Source of the DNA: Halomonas smyrnensis AAD6 | GTDB lineage: Bacteria; Pseudomonadota; Gammaproteobacteria; Pseudomonadales; Halomonadaceae | Assembly: GCF_000265245.1 (NCBI RefSeq) | Contig: NZ_AJKS02000019.1 | Span: 1 to 55,233 of the forward strand | Direction of reading: 5' to 3' | Length of the DNA: 55,233 bases | In this document: positions 49,723 to 55,233 of the stretch, one piece after another | Position numbering within the stretch: position 1 is the first letter of the stretch | Layout: each line of letters opens with the position of its first letter | Translations under genes and position numbers: made by a program | Notes under the pieces: generated by a model | What the model was told of the DNA's origin: nothing | The model's database searches: none | The model's input: only the letters and a program-made list of their open reading frames with translations

Positions 49723-50821
49723 ATGCTGGAAACCAATCCGATCAACCACCTCATCAAGGACCTGTCTGAGCGGACAGACGTCCTGAGGGGGTATCTTTGA
49801 CTATGCCGAAAAGAAGGATCGGCTAGAGGAAGTCACCCGCGAGCTCGAGGACCCCGACGTCTGGAGCGACCCGGACCATGCCCAGAAGCTGGGCAAGGAG
49901 CGGGCGACCCTCGAGGCTATCGTCGCCACCATCGACGAGCTGGACCAGGGGCTGGCGGATAGCCAGGACCTGCTGGAACTGGCCGAGATGGAGGAGGACG
50001 AGGGCACCGTCGAGGAGGTCCAGCGCGAGCTGGAGAACCTCCAGGCCAGCCTCGAGAAGCTCGAGTTTCGGCGCATGTTCTCCGGCGAGATGGACGAGAA
50101 CAACGCCTATCTCGACATCCAGGCCGGCTCCGGCGGCACCGAGGCCCAGGACTGGGCCAACATCCTGCTGCGCATGTACCTGCGCTGGGCCGAGCATCAC
50201 GGCTTCAAGGCCGAGATCACCGAGCTCTCCGCCGGCGAGGTGGCGGGCATCAAGTCGGCCTCCGTGCATGTCCAGGGCGAGTACGCCTTCGGCTGGCTGC
50301 GTACCGAGACCGGCGTGCACCGCCTGGTGCGCAAGAGTCCGTTCGACTCCGGCGGCCGTCGCCACACGTCCTTCGCCTCGGTGTTCCTGTCGCCGGAGGT
50401 GGACGACAGCTTCGAGATCGAGATCAATCCCTCGGACCTGCGGACCGATACCTATCGCTCCAGCGGCGCCGGCGGTCAGCACGTCAACACCACCGACTCG
50501 GCGGTGCGTATCACCCACGAGCCGACCGGCATCGTGGTGGCCTGCCAGAGCCAGCGCAGCCAGCACGCCAACCGCGACTTCGCCATGAAACAGCTCAAGG
50601 CGAAGCTGTGGGAACACGAGATGGAGAAGCGCAACGCGGCCAAGCAGGCCGCCGAGGACTCCAAGGCCGACATCGGCTGGGGCAGCCAGATCCGCTCCTA
50701 CGTGCTGGACGACCAGCGCATCAAGGATCTGCGCACCGGCGTGCAGTCCAGCAACTGCGACAAGGTGCTGGACGGCGATCTCGACCAGTTCATCGAGGCG
50801 AGCCTCAAACAAGGCCTATAG
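49723..50821 (+). CDS. prfB: Peptide chain release factor 2 with programmed +1 frameshift
   Basis: The gene is read as 49723-49797 joined to 49799-50821: 25 codons, then a +1 shift skipping T49798, giving a 365-residue RF2. The zero frame stops at TGA 49798-49800 in the context GGGTATCTTTGAC; after the shift it reads [22 protein letters not shown]2 hallmarks follow: KSPFDSGG (SPF, recognises UAA/UGA) and [16 protein letters not shown] (GGQ, catalyses peptide release). The shift autoregulates RF2: low RF2 lets the ribosome pause at UGA and slip. The split frame is normal, not a pseudogene. Followed by lysS, as in E. coli. Confidence 0.97.
49786..49801 (+). promoter_or_regulatory. prfB +1 frameshift signal
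   Basis: An internal Shine-Dalgarno AGGGGG (49786-49791) is spaced three nucleotides from the slippery CTT, followed by the in-frame TGA and a C (CTT TGA C). This is the canonical bacterial prfB recoding site. Confidence 0.96.
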
Positions 50822-50827
50822 CCTGCT

Positions 50828-50930
50828 GCGCTCGCCGATACGGCGTTGCCCCTCGGCCAGAGATGCTCATTGACGACTCGTCAACTCCGCGCTCTGTCCG
50901 AGGGGCGCCTTGTCTCGGCGTCGCTCGCGC
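50828..50930. repeat. Nested ~100-bp palindromic element between prfB and lysS
   Basis: Nested arms pair across the element: GCGC (50828-50831 with 50927-50930), CGCCGA (50833-50838 with 50915-50920), GCCCCTCGG (50848-50856 with 50898-50906), CAGAG (50858-50862 with 50892-50896), and a central perfect palindrome TTGACGA-C-TCGTCAA (50870-50884). It would fold as one long imperfect hairpin. The core GCTCATTGAC...GTCAACTCCGC resembles intergenic palindromes I associate with Pseudomonas and Halomonas; that is recollection, not a search. Confidence 0.8.
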
Positions 50931-50984
50931 GGCTCTAGGTGAGATGTCTCTGTATTCGACACCATGATTTCAACAGGTAGCGAC

Positions 50985-52520
50985 ATGGCTAACCAGGACA
51001 CTTCCCAGGACGAGAACCACCTGATCGCGGAGCGCCGCGGCAAGCTGGCCGAGCGCCGCGAGCGCGCCGCCACCGACGGCGGCAGTGCCTTCCCCAACGA
51101 TTTCCGTCGCGACAGCACCGCCGCCGAACTGGCCGCCGAGCTGGGCGACAAGGACAAGCCCGAGCTCGAGGCGCTGGCGCGTCCCGCGGCCGTGGCCGGG
51201 CGCATCATGCGCAAGCGCGGGCCGTTCATCGTCATCCAGGACGCCAGCGGCCAGATCCAGCTCTACGTCGACAAGAAGGGCCTGCCGGCGGACGTGCTCG
51301 AGGACATCAAGGGCTGGGACATCGGCGACATCGTGGCCGGCCGCGGCCCGGTGCACAAGTCGGGCAAGGGCGACCTCTACGTGATGATGGAAGAGGCGCG
51401 CCTGCTGACCAAGAGCCTGCGCCCGCTGCCGGACAAGTTCCACGGCCTGACCGACATGGAAGCCCGCTATCGCCAGCGCTACGTGGACCTGATCATGAAC
51501 CCGGATTCCCGCGAGGTCTTCCAGACCCGCGCCGGCGTGATCAGCGCCATGCGCCGCTTCTTCGAGGATCACGGCTTCATGGAAGTCGAGACCCCGATGC
51601 TGCAGCCGATCCCCGGCGGCGCCACGGCCCGGCCCTTCATCACCCACCACAACGCGCTGGACATCGACATGTACCTGCGCATCGCGCCGGAGCTTTACCT
51701 CAAGCGCCTGGTGGTGGGCGGCTTCGAGCGCGTCTTCGAGATCAACCGCAACTTCCGCAACGAGGGGCTGTCGACCCGGCACAACCCCGAGTTCACCATG
51801 GTCGAGTTCTATCAGGCCTACGCCGACTACCAGGACCTGATGGATCTGACCGAGGCCATGCTGCGCGAGGTCACCCAGCGGGTGCTGGGCAGCACCGTGG
51901 TCACCAACACCGTGCGTGACGCCGAGGGCGAGGTGCTGGAGAGCTACGAGTACGACTTCGGCCAGCCGCTGCGCCGGCTGAGCGTGTTCGACGCCATCCT
52001 CGAGTACAACCCGGACATCCACGCCGAGTCGCTGGCCGACGAGAGCGCCGCGCGTCAGATCGCCGAGCGCCTGGACATCGACGTCAAGGACGGCTGGGGC
52101 CTGGGCAAGGTGCAGATCGAGATCTTCGAGAAGACCGTCGAGCATCGCCTGCAGCAGCCGACCTTCATCACCGACTACCCGACCGAGGTCAGCCCGCTGG
52201 CGCGTCGCAAGGACAGCGATCCGTTCGTCACCGAGCGCTTCGAGTTCTTCGTCGGCGGCCGCGAGATCGCCAACGGCTTCTCGGAGCTCAACGACGCCGA
52301 GGACCAGGCCGAGCGCTTCGCCGCCCAGGTGGCCGAGAAGGAGGCCGGCGACGACGAGGCCATGTACTACGACGCCGACTACGTGCGCGCGCTGGAGTAC
52401 GGCCTGCCTCCGACCGCCGGCCAGGGCATCGGCATCGACCGCCTGGTGATGCTGCTGACCGACAGCGCTTCCATCCGCGATGTGCTGCTGTTCCCGGCCA
52501 TGCGCCCGCAGGTGGACTGA
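50985..52520 (+). CDS. lysS: Lysyl-tRNA synthetase, class II
   Basis: The 511-residue enzyme has an N-terminal OB-fold anticodon domain (about residues 60-170: [20 protein letters not shown]) and a class II catalytic domain with motif 1 ([21 protein letters not shown]), motif 2 ([26 protein letters not shown]) and motif 3 ([20 protein letters not shown]). It charges tRNA(Lys). ATG 50985 was chosen over the upstream in-frame ATG 50964. Order prfB-lysS is conserved. Confidence 0.97.
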   Translation: MANQDTSQDENHLIAERRGKLAERRERAATDGGSAFPNDFRRDSTAAELAAELGDKDKPELEALARPAAVAGRIMRKRGPFIVIQDASGQIQLYVDKKGLPADVLEDIKGWDIGDIVAGRGPVHKSGKGDLYVMMEEARLLTKSLRPLPDKFHGLTDMEARYRQRYVDLIMNPDSREVFQTRAGVISAMRRFFEDHGFMEVETPMLQPIPGGATARPFITHHNALDIDMYLRIAPELYLKRLVVGGFERVFEINRNFRNEGLSTRHNPEFTMVEFYQAYADYQDLMDLTEAMLREVTQRVLGSTVVTNTVRDAEGEVLESYEYDFGQPLRRLSVFDAILEYNPDIHAESLADESAARQIAERLDIDVKDGWGLGKVQIEIFEKTVEHRLQQPTFITDYPTEVSPLARRKDSDPFVTERFEFFVGGREIANGFSELNDAEDQAERFAAQVAEKEAGDDEAMYYDADYVRALEYGLPPTAGQGIGIDRLVMLLTDSASIRDVLLFPAMRPQVD

Positions 52521-52562
52521 AACGGTTCGACGCTCCAAGGCTGGCACAGGGATAAGCGAACC

Positions 52563-52610
52563 TCCTTCTTCAGGGATGAAGAAGGGAGCGCCCAGGGAAG
52601 GGTTCATAGC
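52563..52610 (+). repeat. Intergenic hairpin repeat, diverged copy C
   Basis: The stretch has an 8-bp perfect hairpin CCTTCTTC-AGGGAT-GAAGAAGG (52564-52571 with 52578-52585) followed by GAGCGCCCAGGGAAGGGTTC and ATAGCG, which matches copy B almost base for base. The first stem differs from copies A and B on both sides but keeps pairing and the AGGGAT loop. It lies 43 bp after lysS. Similarity fades on both sides. Confidence 0.75.
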
Positions 52611-52725
52611 GTGTTCGCGTTGCCCTGCGCCAGCCGACGTCGCCTACTCGGGTCTAGCTCGCTTCCTTCCGCGGGCTTCTTGGGTGATCGCTCAGCCCTA
52701 CATTCGCCAGGTTGATCGGGAAGTG

Positions 52726-52755
52726 TTGGTAAGGAGCGCCCCTGGCCCCCATAAT
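52726..52755 (+). promoter_or_regulatory. Candidate promoter for the 52785 gene
   Basis: TTGGTA and CATAAT are 18 bp apart, ending 29 bp before the start codon, leaving a ~22-nt leader with GAGGAG. Confidence 0.55.
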
Positions 52756-52784
52756 GGCAGCGTTTCGACGTCGAGGAGACCGTG

Positions 52785-53171
52785 ATGAAACTGCTCAACC
52801 GTTCCGCCCTGAGCGTCAGGCCGACCCAGCACTTCGTCGACTGGGTCAATGCCCTGGAGCCCACCATGGGTGACGACGACCTCTCGCTCGGCGACGTCGA
52901 AAGGGAAAGCACCGTCTATCTGATCCCGGAGATGGATTCTCCCGAGGCCCTCGAGGGCTTCGTCCGCGAGCGCTATCTCGAGATCCTCGAGACCGAGCTG
53001 CGCGCCTGGGAAGAAGACGAGCGCCAGTGGCCCGAGACCCTCGACTGGGCGCTGTTCCAGCGCTTCCTGCACTTCGAGTACAGCTACCTGGCGGTCGATC
53101 TCGATGACGAGACGGCCCTGGAAGTGGCCGAAGTGGACGATAATCTGCTGCTGGAAACGGATCAGGACTGA
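52785..53171 (+). CDS. Conserved hypothetical acidic protein
   Basis: The 128-residue very acidic protein starts MKLLNRSALSVRPTQHFVDWVNAL and runs LYLIPEMDSPEALEGFVRERYLEILETELRAWEEDE, then WALFQRFLHFEYSYLAVDL and a Glu/Asp-rich tail. I know similar N-termini from uncharacterised gammaproteobacterial proteins, but no function. No signal peptide or membrane segment. ATG 52785 has AGGAG at 6-nt spacing (a GTG one codon earlier is possible). Own promoter and a UUCG terminator make it a single-gene unit. Confidence 0.75.
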   Translation: MKLLNRSALSVRPTQHFVDWVNALEPTMGDDDLSLGDVERESTVYLIPEMDSPEALEGFVRERYLEILETELRAWEEDERQWPETLDWALFQRFLHFEYSYLAVDLDDETALEVAEVDDNLLLETDQD

Positions 53172-53200
53172 TTCTGCTTCCATCCGGCAGGCAAACCTCG

Positions 53201-53226
53201 AGAAAACCGGCTTCGGCCGGTTTTCT
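53201..53226 (+). terminator. UUCG-loop terminator
   Basis: An 11-bp stem (53201-53211 with 53216-53226) with TTCG loop; the outer arm AGAAAA/TTTTCT gives T-tracts both ways. It ends the 52785 gene just before the MFS gene. Confidence 0.88.
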
Positions 53227-53244
53227 TGTCAGCGACGATCCCAC

Positions 53245-54657
53245 ATGAGCCGACTCTTCTCGAACCGCCCCGGCGACGATGGCCTGCCGGGGGCCGAACG
53301 CCGTCTCGCGGTGCTGGCGCTGATCCTCGGCACCACCATGGCGGTGATGGACAACTCCATGGTCAACCTGGCGCTGCCGTCCATCGCCGCCGATCTCGAG
53401 GTGGCGTCGGCCGATGCGGTGTGGGTGACCAACCTCTTCCAGGTGACCTGCGCCGCCTTCCTGCTGGTCTTCGCCGCCGTGAGCGAGCTGGTCGGCCGGC
53501 GCCGGGTCTACATGGGTGGGCTGGTGCTGTTCGCCCTGGCCGCGCTGGGCTGCGCGCTGTCGCGCAGCCTCGAGGCGCTGCTGGCGTTCCGCGCCCTGCA
53601 GGGCGTAGCGGCGGCGGCGACGCTGTCGATCGGACCCTCGCTGTATCGCGCCATCTTCCCCTCGCGGCTGCTGGGCAGCGCCCTGGGGCTGAGCTCGCTG
53701 GTGGTGGGCATCGGCTACGCCGCCGGTCCCGCGCTGGGCGGTTCGATCCTCTCGGTGGCCAGCTGGCCGTGGCTGTTCGCGCTGCCGGCGCTGCCGGCCA
53801 TGGGCGCGGTCGCGCTGGCCTGGCGGGCGCTGCCCAGGGAGCCGGGCCGCCGCGGCGGCTTCGACGGCTGGGGCGCGCTGCTGGCCATGGCCACGCTGGG
53901 CGGCTTCTTCATGGCGCTGGACGGCAACGGCGCCGAGCTGCCCGGGCTCGAGACGCTGGGCTGGCTCGCCCTCAGCCTGGCCACCGGCGCCGCCTTCCTG
54001 GCCCGTCAGCGCCGCGCGCCCTATCCCCTGATGGCGCTGTCGATGTTCGAGGAGCGTCGCTTCACCCTGGCCGTCTCCTCCCAGGGGCTGGCCTTCGTCG
54101 GTCAGGGCCTGGCCTTCGTCGCGCTGTCCTTCCTCTATCAGCAGGGGATGGGCTTCTCGCCGCTGGAGACCGCCTGGCTGTTCACCCCCTGGCCGCTGAC
54201 CATCATGGTGGCCGGGCCGCTCGCCGGTCGCCTGGCCGATCGTCTCAATCCCAGCCTGCTGAGTTCGGCCGGCCTGGTGCTGCTGATGATCGGCCTCGGC
54301 AGCCTGGCGAGGCTCGAGGCCGATGCCGAGGTGATCGACTGCCTGTGGCGCACCGCGCTGTGCGGGCTCGGCTTCGGCTTCTTCCAGCCGCCCAACAATC
54401 GCGAGCTGATGGGCAGCGTGCCGGCCGAGAAGAGTGCCAATGCCTCCGGCGTGATGAGCACCACGCGCACCGTGGGGCAGTCGCTGGGCGTGGCGCTGGT
54501 CGGCGCCTGCCTGGCCGCCGGGGCCCCGGTGCAGGTGGCGCTGTGGGCCGGGGTGATCGCCACCGGGCTGTCGCTGATGGCCAGCCTCGGGCGCGTCTCG
54601 CTGGCCGGCGAGGCGCAGCGTGCCCGTCGTCGCGCCGCGGTCGAACGCGTACAATGA
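53245..54657 (+). CDS. MFS efflux transporter, DHA2 (14-helix) family
   Basis: The 470-residue protein has 13-14 hydrophobic segments. DHA2 signatures are seen: TTMAVMDNSMVNLALPSIAADL (motif D1-like, helix 1), SELVGRRRVYMGGL (motif A), FRALQGVAAAATLSIGPSLYRAIFP and LGLSSLVVGIGYAAGPALGGSIL (motif C of drug:H+ antiporters). It probably exports drugs or other hydrophobic compounds using the proton gradient. No regulator is adjacent. It starts 18 bp after a terminator, so its promoter is unclear and may lie in the 3' end of the upstream gene. Confidence 0.88.
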   Translation: MSRLFSNRPGDDGLPGAERRLAVLALILGTTMAVMDNSMVNLALPSIAADLEVASADAVWVTNLFQVTCAAFLLVFAAVSELVGRRRVYMGGLVLFALAALGCALSRSLEALLAFRALQGVAAAATLSIGPSLYRAIFPSRLLGSALGLSSLVVGIGYAAGPALGGSILSVASWPWLFALPALPAMGAVALAWRALPREPGRRGGFDGWGALLAMATLGGFFMALDGNGAELPGLETLGWLALSLATGAAFLARQRRAPYPLMALSMFEERRFTLAVSSQGLAFVGQGLAFVALSFLYQQGMGFSPLETAWLFTPWPLTIMVAGPLAGRLADRLNPSLLSSAGLVLLMIGLGSLARLEADAEVIDCLWRTALCGLGFGFFQPPNNRELMGSVPAEKSANASGVMSTTRTVGQSLGVALVGACLAAGAPVQVALWAGVIATGLSLMASLGRVSLAGEAQRARRRAAVERVQ

Positions 54658-54685
54658 CCCCGACACTCACCAGCGGAACGCCGAG

Positions 54686-54997
54686 ATGAGCATCCAGTCG
54701 ACCATCGAGCAAAAGCTCCAGGCCCTCGAGCCCACCTTCCTCGAGGTGGAGAACGAGAGCCACATGCATCACGTGCCGCCCAACTCCGAGACCCACTTCA
54801 AGGTGACCGTGGTGTCGCCGCGCTTCGCCGGCATCATGCCGGTCAAGCGTCACCAGCAGATCTACGCCCTGCTGACCGACGAGCTGGCCGGCCCCGTGCA
54901 CGCCCTGGCGCTGCATCCCTACACCCCCGAGGAGTGGCAGGCCCGCGGTGAAGCGCGTCCGGACTCCCCGAACTGTCGGGGCGGCGGCAACTCGTGA
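54686..54997 (+). CDS. BolA-family protein
   Basis: The 103-residue protein has the BolA fold: MSIQSTIEQKLQALEPTFLEVENES, HHVPPNSETHFKVTVVSPRFAG and the conserved helix-3 KRHQQIYALLTDEL. The His in KRHQQIY and the His cluster are potential Fe-S/glutaredoxin ligands. BolA proteins work with monothiol glutaredoxins in iron-sulfur handling and some bind DNA; the HHVPP loop suits BolA rather than IbaG. The tail SPNCRGGGNS is typical. It overlaps the next gene's GTG start (GTGA). Confidence 0.9.
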   Translation: MSIQSTIEQKLQALEPTFLEVENESHMHHVPPNSETHFKVTVVSPRFAGIMPVKRHQQIYALLTDELAGPVHALALHPYTPEEWQARGEARPDSPNCRGGGNS

Positions 54998-55233
54998 CCA
55001 CCGAGCCCCAGCGGCTGCAGTATCTGGAGGCCATGGGCCTGACGGCCTGGACGGCGCGCTACCGGATGCCCAACGCCCGTCCGACCGAGGCCTGCGAGTG
55101 GGAGCTGCCCGTGCCGGACGTCGGCGCTCGCCAGGCCCCCGGCGAGCGCCTTCATGCGCTGCTGGACGCGCCGGCCGAGCCGTCTGCCCCGGCGCCGGCC
55201 GCCCCCGCGTCGCCCGCGGCGGAGCCCCGCGAG
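54994..55233 (+). CDS. HolD-like protein (DNA polymerase III psi), 5' part only
   Basis: The frame is cut by the window end after 80 codons. It starts at GTG 54994 inside the BolA stop. The N-terminus MTTEPQRLQYLEAMGLTAWTARYRMPNARPT resembles the short N-terminal region of pseudomonad proteins encoded before rimI and identified as the psi subunit of the clamp loader. A Pro/Ala-rich stretch follows. If rimI lies next downstream the call would be strengthened. Family assignment is tentative. Confidence 0.5.
   Translation, partial: MTTEPQRLQYLEAMGLTAWTARYRMPNARPTEACEWELPVPDVGARQAPGERLHALLDAPAEPSAPAPAAPASPAAEPRE

Noticed and set aside
49723..50821. prfB as a frameshifted pseudogene
   Set aside because: The break is exactly the programmed CTT-TGA-C site with upstream AGGGGG; both parts are otherwise intact.
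50970..52607. A 545-codon minus-strand frame over lysS
   Set aside because: Antisense shadow of lysS, whose class II motifs are unmistakable.
52846..54666. A 606-codon minus-strand frame over the MFS gene
   Set aside because: Gln/Gly/Arg-rich antisense translation with no domain; the MFS protein is on the other strand.

Overview
This is a contiguous piece of a GC-rich gammaproteobacterial chromosome, most likely Halomonas or a close relative (Halomonadaceae). The reasons are the strong G/C third-position bias, the Halomonas/Pseudomonas-type gene order (ypjD | ffh-rpsP-rimM-trmD-rplS; xerD-dsbC-hom-thrC-recJ ... prfB-lysS), a PHB-type acetoacetyl-CoA reductase, and dispersed hairpin repeats in intergenic DNA. 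Genus assignment is inference. No rRNA, CRISPR array, IS element or prophage was seen. There is one tRNA (initiator Met).

Layout. 1-350: gene-free, with two terminator hairpins. 351-5102: Tim44-like membrane protein, isochorismatase-like hydrolase, YaaA, Tas-type aldo/keto reductase, Sel1-repeat protein and a DEDDh exonuclease. 5200-7610 (minus): LOG-family protein, then a compact operon of thioesterase, Cys-tRNA(Pro) deacylase YbaK, a small unknown protein and a DUF501 protein. 7831-13357: SulP anion transporter, an unknown membrane protein, an HNH protein, a hypothetical gene with a decayed second copy of its 3' end, a MalY/PatB-type PLP enzyme and YbbN. 13558-14590: tRNA-fMet and phaB. 14702-17485: a 927-residue DUF349 protein. 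17744-21196: minCDE and sbcB. 21277-24797 (minus): pitrilysin-type protease coupled to a SRAP-fold protein that has lost its catalytic residues. 24974-26298: TetR regulator coupled to a PlsC-type acyltransferase. 26300-28446 (minus): CorC-like protein and YpjD. 28667-32430: ffh and the rpsP-rimM-trmD-rplS operon. 32542-39127: xerD, dsbC, hom, thrC, recJ. 39132-42696 (minus): MerR regulator, Cu(+)-type P-ATPase and an unannotatable-by-length 24-codon membrane peptide joined by ATGA overlaps, then a VOC protein. 42967-44310: FadL. 44385-49469 (minus): oppA-B-C-DF oligopeptide importer. 49723-52520: prfB (programmed +1 frameshift intact) and lysS. 52785-55233: conserved unknown protein, DHA2 efflux pump, BolA-family protein and the start of a HolD-like gene.

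How it works together. Most genes are housekeeping: division-site placement, SRP targeting, translation and tRNA modification, threonine synthesis, periplasmic disulfide isomerisation and recombination. The accessory content is metal efflux with its own sensor, peptide import, long-chain fatty acid uptake and drug efflux.

The most unusual material is outside the large genes. A ~114-bp repeat lies in inverted orientation on both sides of thrC, and a diverged third member follows lysS. All three can fold into a hairpin with an AGGGAT loop whose stem shows compensatory change, and the loop context matches the CsrA/RsmA recognition core. A second, nested ~100-bp palindrome separates prfB from lysS. 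The other stand-outs are the 24-residue peptide coupled to copA and the SRAP protein with all catalytic positions replaced.
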